A stretch of 50,000 nt of DNA from the NCBI GenBank assembly GCA_012295275.1, contig CM022676.1, forward strand, positions 18,508,689-18,558,688, given 5' to 3'. The notes beneath the pieces are model-generated. The model was not told the DNA's origin. It worked only from the letters and a program-made list of their open reading frames with translations, and did no database searches. Position 1 is the first letter of the stretch, and every line of letters begins with the position of its first letter. Source of the stretch: Chrysomallon squamiferum (lineage: Eukaryota; Mollusca; Gastropoda; Neomphalida; Peltospiridae). Shown piece after piece: positions 1 through 16,351 of this stretch. Made by a program: the position numbers and the translations under genes.

Positions 1-4
1 ATCG

Positions 5-235
<231 letters not shown>

Positions 236-704
236 ATGTCTCTTTAAGTAATGTATCTATTTATATATTTCACAATTCATTTGAAATTTAATGTGTTTTG
301 TATAATTCAAAAATATGTAATTGGGAAAACATTCGAAGATAATTAATTAATTTTGAAGTTGTATTTAATTACAAAAATTGATATGAATTTATGTATTTAT
401 TTACTTACTTACTTAATATTTGTTTACTTATTTATTTATTTATAACATTGTATTAAATCTGATTAAATAAAGCAGAAAAGAAATTCATTTTAATCACTGA
501 TTACCTAGAGTATTTTAAAGAAAGAAAAGAAGTCAATATTTTATGAAGCTTTCATCAAAACTATGAAGATGTACATGACGCTGTATTATTTCCTACACAT
601 TGTTGTTGTTCTTGTTAATTCTTCTTAGTAAGGTCATCTGTTTCTGCAATTACTTCGAGGAATTTAACTTTCACTAAGATTAGTATCAGTACAAGTGTAC
701 TTAC
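236..704. other. AT-rich non-coding stretch, probably intron 3' of the Ig exon
   Basis: This holds A/T-rich sequence with TTTA-type runs (about 390-460) and no ORF of note. Read on the minus strand it lies directly downstream of the GTAAGT donor at 699-704, so it should be intron of the Ig-domain gene. I found no convincing next exon before the window edge. Confidence 0.5.
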
Positions 705-1049
705 AGTTAAGAGCTACGTAGTTACTTCGCTGATAGTAAAAGATGCTGAAACAAGACCACTGCGTTGCATCCACTAATTTAAAAGATTTTATTTTCAGTT
801 TGTAAATTTTTTCACTGTTTCCAGACTTCTCACAGGAACACTGGTACTGTGTAGTGTAGTTATGTGTGTTGTTTATCACACATTCTGGTTTTGTTTTTTC
901 TGTGTTGTTATAAACTTGACAAATTTCTTTTTTGTTTCTGTAAAAGGCGACAGCTTGATCTCGAGTGAAACTTGTCACTTTACACAGAACACTGTACTCG
1001 AAGTCGTATAGTGGAAAAGTGGAATTCTTTATTAGCTGTACTTCTGATA
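705..1049 (-). CDS. Ig-like domain exon (internal exon, phase 1-1)
   Basis: One 345-bp exon (115 codons) is bounded by an acceptor TTAATTTCAG at 1050 and a donor ACT|GTAAGTAC at 704. Both introns are phase 1, the classic arrangement of shuffled extracellular Ig modules. The peptide shows an Ig-fold pattern: Cys at residue 23 in a VLCKVTS strand, AFYRN in the C-strand position, the LKI...D...W.C block with Asp94, Trp98 and Cys100, and a final hydrophobic G-strand (NYVALN). Six Cys (23, 44, 57, 71, 73, 100) suggest extra disulphides. Four N-glycosylation sequons (N9, N48, N60, N64) support an extracellular or secreted product. The canonical C-strand Trp is absent. FREP-like lectins or another molluscan Ig-superfamily receptor are possible; the rest of the gene is not identified. 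It is transcribed toward the left edge. The array of Ig half-domains at 3.8-10.2 kb lies 5' of it on the same strand. Confidence 0.6.
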
Positions 1050-1054
1050 CTGAA

Positions 1055-1093
<39 letters not shown>

Positions 1094-1106
1094 TATTAAT
1101 AATAAT
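1055..1106. repeat. (TAA)n microsatellite
   Basis: An AAT/TAA run lies immediately upstream (minus-strand sense) of the Ig exon acceptor. In that sense it supplies the T-rich tract before TTTCAG. Confidence 0.9.
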
Positions 1107-1144
1107 TTTTTTTGTAGGTAGTGTTCATGTGTTCACTACAAGAA

Positions 1145-1147
<3 letters not shown>

Positions 1148-1190
<43 letters not shown>
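1148..1190. repeat. (TA)n microsatellite
   Basis: Uninterrupted TA dinucleotides. Confidence 0.95.
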
Positions 1191-1191
<1 letters not shown>

Positions 1192-2300
1192 GAGCAAATG
1201 AATACCTCATACCTGAGATGCGAAGGCTGAGAGTATTTAACGGTTGTCTCATGAAGACAAACCTAATTAGTTGTAAAGTCACTGATATCCGAAAGTAACT
1301 GGGCTTAAATCGTTATAATTTGTTCAGCTTTCTTTGGGTGTTTCTTTAGAAATAAGTATCCCATGTGTGAGTATACGCTCGTGTGTATGTGTGTGTGTGT
1401 GTGTATGTGTGCGTGTGTTTGTCAAAGGAGAAGAAAAAATAGTAATTGCTTACCTGTACAAGTAAAGAGTAAACAGGAAAACAGAGAGGTAAAAATGATG
1501 TAACTCAAAGAGAACATGGTGTCTGAAAGTAAATAATAATTTTAGTAGTTTATATACTTGAAGTCGTTTGGTTCATAACCATAGAGTTTTATACGATAGT
1601 GTGTGTTATATATAATAATCATCAACATAAACAAGTGGATGTATAATTGGAGGATAGTCAAGTATATATGTTGCGTTATTAAATCTAATGAATTTTGTTG
1701 ATGATAAAATAACAACAAGAACAACAGTGATAACAACAACTACGGCTATCTCAAGATTCTTATCAATGAAGGTTATGATTATTCTAAATGAAGAAACCAA
1801 TACTAATTAAATAAACATATTTGAAGCAAACAAAAACGGCAGGAACTAAGATCGAATACTTAAATAAATAAATAAATAATAAATAAAGTATATGTCTACT
1901 CACTTTGGTGAACTCTGTTAGTTTAATACTTCAGGCGTTCAAAGAGATTTTAAAAATTTCAAATAACCACAAAAACAAGAACGATCATACAAGTTGTCGG
2001 CTAACTTGAGCAAATGTAACAAAATAGAGAATGTTTGACTGACAGGATCAGGCACATTAAACAGCTGCCATTATGTTCAACTCTAAACGTTTAAGAACAC
2101 GTTATTAAGATATGTCAATAAAGAATAATACATTCAAAAGAAAGCCCGTTATAAAGATTCTTGCTACCTCGAGTGTGTTTACAATTCAGAGCGGTTCTAG
2201 CTTTACCTACAAGTGGAGGGCCATGTTCTCTTTGCAGTATGAAGACAGCGATATTTATTTGTTTATAAAGAGACAGAGACAGCCAGAGAAAAGGAGAGAC
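1191..2300. other. Non-coding, presumed intron or intergenic
   Basis: It contains a GT-rich run near 1381-1420, AAAT runs near 1861-1890, and otherwise unremarkable AT-rich sequence. Short frames at 1542-1800 (minus) and 2112-2340 (plus) show no domain, codon structure or splice context that I trust. Confidence 0.5.
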
Positions 2301-2334
2301 TACGAAAGACAGAGTGATATAGTGACAGATACAG

Positions 2335-2423
<89 letters not shown>

Positions 2424-2544
2424 CTAATAAAGAACACTCCCTAGAACTGTATTTGTAAAGTTGTGGTGAGAATAGATCATTCGTGTTAATTTGATAAAGG
2501 TATAAGTTTTATTTGAATAACGCTTTAAAAAAAAAAAAAAAAAA
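2301..2544. repeat. Truncated leader copy of the array module (244 bp)
   Basis: The block starting TACGAAAGACAGAG at 2301 runs through a GA tract, TAGCTAATAAAG at 2421 and a flank ending CGCTTT plus an A18 run. It is repeated immediately at 2545. It is a short tandem duplication of one module of the 2.07-kb unit, so the array began or ended with an unequal event in the GA/poly(A) part. Confidence 0.85.
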
Positions 2545-2578
2545 TACGAAAGACAGAGTGATATAGTGACAGATACAG

Positions 2579-2751
<173 letters not shown>

Positions 2752-3626
2752 CTAATAAAGAACACTCCCTAGAACTGTATTTGTAAAGTTGTGGTGAGAA
2801 TAGATCATTCGTGTTAATTTGATAAAGGTATAAGTTTTATTTGAATAACGCTTTAAAAAAAAAAAAAAAAAAAAAAATAGTTCGAAGTTCAGAACACGAT
2901 AGAACACGATCAACGCATTAATATCAATATTTTATAATGACTGTTATTAAATCGTACTTTATCTTTTCATAGTTTTCTAAGAAACGCTGTTCATTGTCAG
3001 TCGACATTACAGATCTGTGTGTCAGTATATTTACAGATTGAAAATGTCTATAGAAAAAAAAAAGAACCAGGCCGACAGAGAGATTATACATAGACAAAAG
3101 CTAAACACATTTAGAGATATACACAGACAAACAGAAAGACAGACACAGAGATGGAACAAAACGAAACAAATAAAAATATTTAACATTTTATTTACGTATT
3201 TGTGTAAAAAAGACGTACTCGCAAATTATTTCAATTGTTTTTCAGAAAGTTAAAATGTGTTCACAGCCGTAAGAAATTTATATATATATACACACCCATT
3301 TATGACAAGGAAACACCATTTTCGGTTGTGAACTAAATGCATATATAACTAAGCGGCCGAAATATCGGCGGCAAATTTGAAACATGTTTGTTCGAACAGA
3401 TGAAATATTGGCCGAGTTTTCCGTGTTTAGACTGCGTTGTTGCCTAGAAACGAAGAAATCTGTTGCCCATCGCATGATGTTTTAGATGAGCATACTCAGG
3501 CTTATATGCGCTAGTCAGCTCTGATTTATCAAACTCTGGATCAGGTTTTGTGGGAAGTATTTAGTTCGGAATGTCCCCATTTTTCCGGCCGCTATTTTTC
3601 TTATACATAAGATTCTTATATATGAG

Positions 3627-3757
<131 letters not shown>

Positions 3758-3834
3758 TAGAGAGCGAGGGAGAGAGATGCAACAGAAAAATATGAAGTTA
3801 AATAAGTAAAACAATAACTATGCAATAAGGACAA

Positions 3835-3962
3835 TATGTTTTTGCCATCAACTTCACGCATGAAGTACAACTCACTGTTACTCGCGTCAGAGCCAGTCAC
3901 CAAACAAACCAAGTCAGTCTGTTCTCCCAGTGTTACAGTAGACAATCCAGTTAGATTGTAGG
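3835..3962 (-). pseudogene. Ig-like half domain, array copy 1
   Basis: Minus-strand reading gives YNLTGLSTVTLGEQTDLVCL, then VTGSDASNSELYFMREVDGK. This has the GEx(T/S)xLxC B-strand and YFMRE C-strand look of a V/I-type Ig domain and resembles the first half of the exon at 705-1049 (C-x-VTS and FYRN positions). A possible phase-1 acceptor TATCACAG sits at 3963-3970. The frame then runs into TTATTGC, hydrophobic residues and the GA/CA microsatellite with no donor and no second Cys or W-x-C block. It is therefore best read as a truncated exon rather than a working one. Confidence 0.5.
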
Positions 3963-4016
3963 CTGTGATACCGTCACCGTCATGACCAACAACACCAGCA
4001 ATAATAATAAAAAAAA

Positions 4017-4056
<40 letters not shown>

Positions 4057-4625
4057 TATTGTAAGCTATTTCAGTTGCCAATAATGTTACTCATAATATC
4101 CTACAACTACTAGAAATAATGATACTAACATTACACCTACTAAACTACTAATTTTATTAGAAAAACCACAATATTACTACTACTACCATAACTATTAATA
4201 ATACTTCTACTACTTCTGTAGTAGTAGTAATGATATTACTAACATTTTTCGACTACTAATATTACTACCATTGTTTTACTTGTACTATTACAATTTCACT
4301 ACAACTATTATACTGCTATTATTACTACTATTACAATTACAATTACTATTACCATTAAAACTACATCTGCTACACTTCTGCAAGTAATACCAAATTTTCT
4401 GCTACTACTATAATACTATGACTACTACTATTATTATTATTATTATAGGACAACTACAAGTACTATTGCTACCTTTTGCAAACACAGATATTATATCATT
4501 ATTGGGTTTTTTTGTAAACCAGAAGGCGACTGAAACATATTATTATTTAAGAAACACTTTTCTCAATAATATCTTGTAGACGTGTCACAAGAAAAAGTAA
4601 CAGGTGAAGCTATGTGACATACATC

Positions 4626-4816
<191 letters not shown>

Positions 4817-5705
4817 CTAATAAAGAACACTCCCTAGAACTGTATTTGTAAAGTTGTGGTGAGAATAGATCATTCGTGTTAATTTGATAAAGGTATAAGT
4901 TTTATTTGAATAACGCTTTAAAAAAAAAAAAAAAAATAGTTCGAAGTTCAGAACACGATAGAACACGATCAACGCATTAATATCAATATTTTATAATGAC
5001 TGTTATTAAATCGTACTTTATCTTTTCATAGTTTTCTAAGAAACGCTGTTCATTGTCAGTCGACATTACAGATCTGTGTGTCAGTATATTTACAGATTGA
5101 AAATGTCTATAGAAAAAAAAAGAACCAGGCCGACAGAGAGATTATACATAGACAAAAGCTAAACACATTTAGAGATATACACAGACAAACAGAAAGACAG
5201 ACACAGAGATGGAACAAAACGAAACAAATAAAAATATTTAACATTTTATTTACGTATTTGTGTAAAAAAGACGTACTCGCAAATTATTTCAATTGTTTTT
5301 CAGAAAGTTAAAATGTGTTCACAGCCGTAAGAAATTTATATATATATACACACCCATTTATGACAAGGAAACACCATTTTCGGTTGTGAACTAAATGCAT
5401 ATATAACTAAGCGGGCCGAAATATCGGCGGCAAATTTGAAAACATGTTTGTTCGAACAGATGAAATATTGGCCGAGTTTTCCGTGTTTAGACTGCGTTGT
5501 TGCCTAGAAACGAAGAAATCTGTTGCCCATCGCATGATGTTTTAGATGAGCATACTCAGGCTTATATGCGCTAGTCAGCTCTGATTTATCAAACTCTGGA
5601 TCAGGTTTTGTGGGAAGTATTTAGTTCGGAATGTCCCCATTTTTCCGGCCGCTATTTTTCTTATACATAAGATTCTTATATATGAGATTCACACACACAC
5701 GCACA

Positions 5706-5827
<122 letters not shown>

Positions 5828-5908
5828 TAGATAGAGAGCGAGGGAGAGAGATGCAACAGAAAAATATGAAGTTAAATAAGTAAAACAATAACTATGCAAT
5901 AAGGACAA

Positions 5909-6036
5909 TATGTTTTTGCCATCAACTTCACGCATGAAGTACAACTCACTGTTACTCGCGTCAGAGCCAGTCACCAAACAAACCAAGTCAGTCTGTTCTC
6001 CCAGTGTTACAGTAGACAATCCAGTTAGATTGTAGG
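5909..6036 (-). pseudogene. Ig-like half domain, array copy 2
   Basis: Same 128-bp segment as in copy 1, open through the Ig half-domain and then into Ser-Leu microsatellite translation. Nearly identical in sequence to copies 1 and 3. Confidence 0.5.
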
Positions 6037-6091
6037 CTGTGATACCGTCACCGTCATGACCAACAACACCAGCAATAATAATAAAAATAAA

Positions 6092-6131
<40 letters not shown>

Positions 6132-6705
6132 TATTGTAAGCTATTTCAGTTGCCAATAATGTTACTCATAATATCCTACAACTACTAGAAATAATGATAC
6201 TAACATTACACCTACTAAACTACTAATTTTATTAGAAAAACCACAATATTACTACTACTACCATAACTATTAATAATACTTCTACTACTTCTGTAGTAGT
6301 AGTAATGATATTACTAACATTTTTTCGACTACTAATATTACTACCATTGTTTTACTTGTACTATTACAATTTCACTACAACTATTATACTGCTATTATTA
6401 CTACTATTACAATTACAATTACTATTACCATTAAAACTACATCTGCTACACTTCTGCAAGTAATACCAAATTTTCTGCTACTACTATATATAATACTATG
6501 ACTACTACTATTATTATTATTATTATAGGACAACTACAAGTACTATTGCTACCTTTTGCAAACACAGATATTATATCATTATTGGGTTTTTTTGTAAACC
6601 AGAAGGCGACTGAAACATATTATTATTTAAGAAACACTTTTCTCAATAATATCTTGTAGACGTGTCACAAGAAAAAGTAACAGGTGAAGCTATGTGACAT
6701 ACATC

Positions 6706-6892
<187 letters not shown>

Positions 6893-7776
6893 CTAATAAA
6901 GAACACTCCCTAGAACTGTATTTGTAAAGTTGTGGTGAGAATAGATCATTCGTGTTAATTTGATAAAGGTATAAGTTTTATTTGAATAACGCTTAAAAAA
7001 AAAAAAAAAAAAAGTTCGAAGTTCAGAACACGATAGAACACGATCAACGCATTAATATCAATATTTTATAATGACTGTTATTAAATCGTACTTTATCTTT
7101 TCATAGTTTTCTAAGAAACGCTGTTCATTGTCAGTCGACATTACAGATCTGTGTGTCAGTATATTTACAGATTGAAAATGTCTATAGAAAAAAAAAGAAC
7201 CAGGCCGACAGAGAGATTATACATAGACAAAAGCTAAACACATTTAGAGATATACACAGACAAACAGAAAGACAGACACAGAGATGGAACAAAACGAAAC
7301 AAATAAAAATATTTAACATTTTATTTACGTATTTGTGTAAAAAAGACGTACTCGCAAATTATTTCAATTGTTTTTCAGAAAGTTAAAATGTGTTCACAGC
7401 CGTAAGAAATTTATATATATATACACACCCATTTATGACAAGGAAACACCATTTTCGGTTGTGAACTAAATGCATATATAACTAAGCGGCCGAAATATCG
7501 GCGGCAAATTTGAAACATGTTTGTTCGAACAGATGAAATATTGGCCGAGTTTTCCGTGTTTAGACTGCGTTGTTGCCTAGAAACGAAGAAATCTGTTGCC
7601 CATCGCATGATGTTTTAGATGAGCATACTCAGGCTTATATGCGCTAGTCAGCTCTGATTTATCAAACTCTGGATCAGGTTTTGTGGGAAGTATTTAGTTC
7701 GGAATGTCCCCATTTTTCCGGCCGCTATTTTTCTTATACATAAGATTCTTATATATGAGATTCACACACACACGCA

Positions 7777-7919
<143 letters not shown>

Positions 7920-7975
7920 GCAACAGAAAAATATGAAGTTAAATAAGTAAAACAATAACTATGCAATAAGGACAA

Positions 7976-8103
7976 TATGTTTTTGCCATCAACTTCACGC
8001 ATGAAGTACAACTCACTGTTACTCGCGTCAGAGCCAGTCACCAAACAAACCAAGTCAGTCTGTTCTCCCAGTGTTACAGTAGACAATCCAGTTAGATTGT
8101 AGG
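7976..8103 (-). pseudogene. Ig-like half domain, array copy 3
   Basis: Same 128-bp segment. Open through the half-domain, with the same truncation by the CA/GA microsatellite. Confidence 0.5.
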
Positions 8104-8158
8104 CTGTGATACCGTCACCGTCATGACCAACAACACCAGCAATAATAATAAAAATAAA

Positions 8159-8198
<40 letters not shown>

Positions 8199-8767
8199 TA
8201 TTGTAAGCTATTTCAGTTGCCAATAATGTTACTCATAATATCCTACAACTACTAGAAATAATGATACTAACATTACACCTACTAAACTACTAATTTTATT
8301 AGAAAAACCACAATATTACTACTACTACCATAACTATTAATAATACTTCTACTACTTCTGTAGTAGTAGTAATGATATTACTAACATTTTTTCGACTACT
8401 AATATTACTACCATTGTTTTACTTGTACTATTACAATTTCACTACAACTATTATACTGCTATTATTACTACTATTACAATTACAATTACTATTACCATTA
8501 AAACTACATCTGCTACACTTCTGCAAGTAATACCAAATTTTCTGCTACTACTATAATACTATGACTACTACTATTATTATTATTATTATAGGACAACTAC
8601 AAGTACTATTGCTACCTTTTGCAAACACAGATATTATATCATTATTGGGTTTTTTGTAAACCAGAAGGCGACTGAAACATATTATTATTTAAAAAACACT
8701 TTTCTCAATAATATCTTGTAGACGTGTCACAAGAAAAAGTAACAGGTGAAGCTATGTGACATACATC

Positions 8768-8975
<208 letters not shown>

Positions 8976-9076
8976 GCTAATAAAAGAACACTCCCTAGAA
9001 CTGTATTTGTAAAGTTGTGGTGAGAATAGATCATTCGTGTTAATTTGATAAAGGTATAAGTTTTATTTGAATAACG

Positions 9077-9114
<38 letters not shown>

Positions 9115-9878
9115 GTTCGAAGTTCAGAACACGATAGAACACGATCAACGCATTAATATCAATATTTTATAATGACTGTTATTAAATCGTACTTTATCTT
9201 TTCATAGTTTTCTAAGAAACGCTGTTCATTGTCAGTCGACATTACAGATCTGTGTGTCAGTATATTTACAGATTGAAAATGTCTATAGAAAAAAAAAGAA
9301 CCAGGCCGACAGAGAGATTATACATAGACAAAAGCTAAACACATTTAGAGATATACACAGACAAACAGAAAGACAGACACAGAGATGGAACAAAAACGAA
9401 ACAAATAAAAATATTTAACATTTTATTTACGTATTTGTGTAAAAAAGACGTACTCGCAAATTATTTCAATTGTTTTTCAGAAAGTTAAAATGTGTTCACA
9501 GCCGTAAGAAATTTATATATATATACACACCCATTTATGACAAGGAAACACCATTTTCGGTTGTGAACTAAATGCATATATAACTAAGCGGCCGAAATAT
9601 CGGCGGCAAATTTGAAACATGTTTGTTCGAACAGATGAAATATTGGCCGAGTTTTCCGTGTTTAGACTGCGTTGTTGCCTAGAAACGAAGAAATCTGTTG
9701 CCCATCGCATGATGTTTTAGATGAGCATACTCAGGCTTATATGCGCTAGTCAGCTCTGATTTATCAAACTCTGGATCAGGTTTTGTGGGAAGTATTTAGT
9801 TCGGAATGTCCCCATTTTTCCGGCCGCTATTTTTCTTATACATAAGATTCTTATATATGAGATTCACACACACACGCA

Positions 9879-10000
<122 letters not shown>

Positions 10001-10081
10001 TAGATAGAGAGCGAGGGAGAGAGATGCAACAGAAAAATATGAAGTTAAATAAGTAAAACAATAACTATGCAATAAGGACAA

Positions 10082-10208
10082 TATGTTTTGCCATCAACTT
10101 CACGCATGAAGTACAACTCACTGTTACTCGCGTCAGAGCCAGTCACCAAACAAACCAAGTCAGTCTGTTCTCCCAGTGTTACAGTAGACAATCCAGTTAG
10201 ATTGTAGG
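10082..10208 (-). pseudogene. Ig-like half domain, array copy 4, frameshifted
   Basis: Same segment but 127 bp: the T5 run before GCCATCAACTTC (plus strand) is T4 here, shifting the frame within the Gly-Lys-Asn region. The copy is otherwise near-identical, which indicates absence of purifying selection or a sequencing/assembly slip. Confidence 0.5.
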
Positions 10209-10263
10209 CTGTGATACCGTCACCGTCATGACCAACAACACCAGCAATAATAATAAAAATAAA

Positions 10264-10300
<37 letters not shown>

Positions 10301-10869
10301 TATTGTAAGCTATTTCAGTTGCCAATAATGTTACTCATAATATCCTACAACTACTAGAAATAATGATACTAACATTACACCTACTAAACTACTAATTTTA
10401 TTAGAAAAACCACAATATTACTACTACTACCATAACTATTAATAATACTTCTACTACTTCTGTAGTAGTAGTAATGATATTACTAACATTTTTTCGACTA
10501 CTAATATTACTACCATTGTTTTACTTGTACTATTACAATTTCACTACAACTATTATACTGCTATTATTACTACTATTACAATTACAATTACTATTACCAT
10601 TAAAACTACATCTGCTACACTTCTGCAAGTAATACCAAATTTTCTGCTACTACTATAATACTATGACTACTACTATTATTATTATTATTATAGGACAACT
10701 ACAAGTACTATTGCTACCTTTTGCAAACACAGATATTATATCATTATTGGGTTTTTTTGTAAACCAGAAGGCGACTGAAACATATTATTATTTAAAAACA
10801 CTTTTCTCAATAATATCTTGTAGACGTGTCACAAGAAAAAGTAACAGGTGAAGCTATGTGACATACATC

Positions 10870-12960
<2,091 letters not shown>

Positions 12961-12966
12961 ATAATT

Positions 12967-13027
12967 TTGTGTGTATGTATGTATATATGTATGTATGTGT
13001 GTATGTATGTATGTGTGTGTATGTATA

Positions 13028-13082
<55 letters not shown>
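12967..13082. repeat. (TGTA)n/(TG)n microsatellite
   Basis: TGTATGTA units pass into a pure TG run (about 13037-13082). Confidence 0.95.
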
Positions 13083-13083
<1 letters not shown>

Positions 13084-13790
13084 CTGTATCTTCCTCTTTA
13101 TTTTATCTTTATTTGGTGGATTATTTGGTGCCTTACTAGTTGAGTGGTTACGATCATAAAATGTTTATGTAATAGTCACCGAAAAGTATTTTGATTATTA
13201 ATATTATAATTTTTTTTTTATTACTATTATTATTTGTGTATCGTTTTTCATTCGTACAATTTAAAAGACACAATACTCGCCAGTTCAGTGTTCAAGTTTA
13301 AACAAGATTTAGTTTTAGCGGTGTGAAGTGTATTATTTTACACTGTTCATATAGAAAACAGTTCTTGTGTTTGTTATTCCTATATTGTTACAAACTGTGA
13401 CAGTAATTTTATCAAATTAATTAGTTATTCATAACAAATTATAAACTTAGCGCCTTTGTTTCAATAATTACAACAACCACAGAAATAACTTAACTGGCAG
13501 AGTTTTAAATTACGTATAATTTTCAAAGGTATTACGAGAACTCATTCTTTTCTTCTCAAAACGTGATAGACAGACAGATTACAAAGTAGCTGTATTGCTA
13601 ACAATAGTTGGTATATAATAATTAGGTGTTATATTGGGAAATTAATTTAATTTATTGATCGATAGTAATAACATTTACAACATTTGATTATTTACGCAGT
13701 TTGAATTTATGCTATATCATTTCTTATTTTCAATTTGTATTCTACTTGTTTGTTGCTTTTTGAACTTGTTATATTGTTCTTCTTCCTCTT

Positions 13791-13859
13791 CTCCTCCTCC
13801 TCCTCCTCCTCCTCCTCCTCCTCCTCCTTCTTCTTCTTCTTCTTCTTCTTCTTCTTCTT

Positions 13860-13890
<31 letters not shown>

Positions 13891-13915
13891 TTATTATTAT
13901 TATTAGTATTAGTAT
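13791..13915. repeat. (TCC)n-(TTC)n-(TTA)n compound microsatellite
   Basis: Three successive trinucleotide runs differing by one base at each step. The apparent Ser, Phe and Arg homopolymer frames are translations of this tract, not proteins. Confidence 0.95.
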
Positions 13916-14523
13916 TATTATTTGTACTGTATGGCGAATTGTATAAAATGTTCTGTTCTCAGATATTATGGATGATCTTTGACCTCCTCTCTCATTAATA
14001 CGTACAAAGAACAAAACATAATGATTGAGATCTGAAAAACGTGACTAGGTACTAAACTGGATACACCTCATGAGGTCTGTACACACGTGTTTTTAATCGC
14101 GGTTTTACAAATCATATTTAGCCTTTACTTTGCTGTGCACGCTCGACTTAGTTTAAGCAATACATGATACCTCACAAGAGATCTTAGACTCGTGTTTTAA
14201 ATCTTGATGTAAGAGATTATGTTTTGTCTTTTGTTTACTGTGCACGTTCAAGTTATTTTAAATAAGAGAGTGATTCACAATGATCTAGGAGGCGGGTGAC
14301 AGGGCCGGTACTGAGATTTGTAGAGAGAGAGATAGTTAAAAAAAAATTATATATATATATATATATATATACAAACAAAAAACATGATGAGTTAACAACG
14401 TCGAAGTAACAACTGAATTTTTTTAGTCTTCTTTTCACTATTGCGCAGGTTTTATATACACATGCATATTTTTTTTTCTGTATGTTTATATATATATGAC
14501 ACTACATAGTACTCACAAGAAAA

Positions 14524-14604
<81 letters not shown>
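14524..14604. repeat. (AAT)n/(ATT)n inverted microsatellite
   Basis: AAT units switch to ATT units, so the tract can fold back on itself. The same switch recurs at ~14820-14905 in the second X module. Confidence 0.9.
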
Positions 14605-14606
<2 letters not shown>

Positions 14607-14818
14607 GTATGGTTTTTTATTCGTACAGTTTAAAAGACATGATAGTGGTGTGTTCAGTAAACGTGATGAGTTAACAACGTCGAAGTAACAAGTGAATTTT
14701 TCTAGTTTTCTTTTCACTATCTCTAAAGCTTTGATTCATTGCGCAGGTTTTATATACAAAGACATTTTTGTTTTCTGTATGTTTATATATATATGACACT
14801 ACATAGTATTCACAAGAA

Positions 14819-14901
<83 letters not shown>

Positions 14902-16011
14902 TATAATTATTATTATATGTATGGTTTTTTATTCGTACAGTTTAAAAGACATGACAGTCGTGTGTTCAGTATTCAAGTTTAAACAAGATTTATTTTTGCC
15001 CGGATAAAATGTGTTATTTTACACTGTCCATGTACAAACCTGCTGTTGTGTCTTATTAAAATATTGTTACAGACTGTGACAGTCATTTTATAAAATTAAA
15101 TAGTTATATATAACAAAGTATAAAGGTAGGGCCTTTGAATTAAGAAATCTGTATTTATTTTTGTCAACGTGTTAAATTAAAATACTTAGAAAATAATTAT
15201 GTATAATTTTGAATGTACTACTGTTACTCACATAATAGTTAATCTTTTCTTCTCAAAATGTTGTACACAGACAGATTACAAAGAAGCTGTATCTCCAACA
15301 ATCCTTGACATATAATAATTAAGTGTTTGATTGGGAAATAAATCTAATTTATCGACTGACAGTAATAACATTTACTCAGTGAAAATCTTAGACGCGAGTT
15401 TTAAATGCAGGTGTTACAGATTAGGTTTTGTCTTCTGTTTACTCTGCACGTTGAAGTCAGCTTAAACAAGGGACTGATTCACAATAATCTAACGTGAGGG
15501 TGACAGGGCCGGTACTCAGATTTGTAGAAATAATATTGCAAATGTTTTTCTGTGTCTGTTGCTTTATTTATTTATTTATTTTTTTATATTTTTATTTATT
15601 ATTTTTTTATTTATTGAAATTGAACAAAAATTATTTTTTGTGGAGCTTTTCGCTTTTCGATCCACATTCGTTGAGAAAGACAGAGAAAGAGATTTCCTGC
15701 ATGAACTAAGTTCCTGTTTTTGTTGTTTAGAAAAATAGTTATGAACAATGACTCACTGGCTAACACTACTTATTTTGTTTTGTAAATGGCAAAAGTTCTG
15801 TAAAGATTAGAATCTAGCTTTCAGAGGCACTACATTTTACACAGATCTTAATAAACGCAAGAGTATTTTTATGTTTTATACTGTGTGGATAATAGTTATT
15901 TGATGACGTCAGACAGTGGTTGGAACCAGAGCCGAATTAACAACGTAGTAGATGTAGCAAATGTACGGGTTTGTTTTCTATTCTTTTTTTTTTCTTTTTT
16001 TTGCTAATGTG

Positions 16012-16107
16012 TGTGTATATGTGTTTATGTGTGTGTATGTTTATATGTGTGTGTATGTATAATTGTGTGTATGTGTGTATATGTGTATATGTGTGTGTAT
16101 ATGTGTG

Positions 16108-16140
<33 letters not shown>

Positions 16141-16146
16141 GTATAG
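16012..16146. repeat. (TGTA/TG)n microsatellite
   Basis: Interrupted TG-rich tract of GTGTATGT units. Confidence 0.9.
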
Positions 16147-16218
16147 ATATGTTTAATAAAGAGTGAATACTGCTCTGACTGTGGAAAACAGACGTGACGG
16201 GTAGATACCTGTCTGTGT

Positions 16219-16351
16219 ATGTTTATATATATATATATATATTTATATATGTAGAATATCGACTCAGACACATATATACATACATAGATACATACATACA
16301 TATATACATACATACATACATACATACATACATACATACATACATACATAC

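Larger units (their letters stand above)
13238..15975. repeat. Composite dispersed repeat block, left copy (A-B-X-X-A-C)
   Basis: This non-coding block is built of recurring modules. A (13238-13450 and 14919-15130) starts near TTTTCATTCGTACA and TTTAAAAGACA. B (13940-14330) and C (15378-15975) share a ~150-bp core ending in GGGTGACAGGGCCGGTACT. X (about 14380-14610 and 14655-14905) starts ATGAGTTAACAACGTCGAAG. The same modules recur as C-A-B-X-A in direct orientation at 47.4-50 kb, more than 90% alike by eye over most of B and C. There are no coding frames; microsatellites sit between modules. It could be an unclassified transposable element or relics of a segmental duplication. Confidence 0.75.

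Noticed and set aside
3017-3253. 78-codon plus-strand frame repeated in all four array units
   Set aside because: It is conserved only because the units are recent duplicates. Composition is Lys/Gln/Arg-rich low complexity and no domain or gene context is visible.
3278-3475. 65-codon minus-strand frame in the array units
   Set aside because: It lies between Ig fragments but has no Ig pattern, and it ends in a TA microsatellite. Copy 2 differs by single-base indels that break it, so coding is unlikely.
13735-14014. Phe-, Ser- and Arg-rich frames around the TCC/TTC tract
   Set aside because: Pure microsatellite translation.
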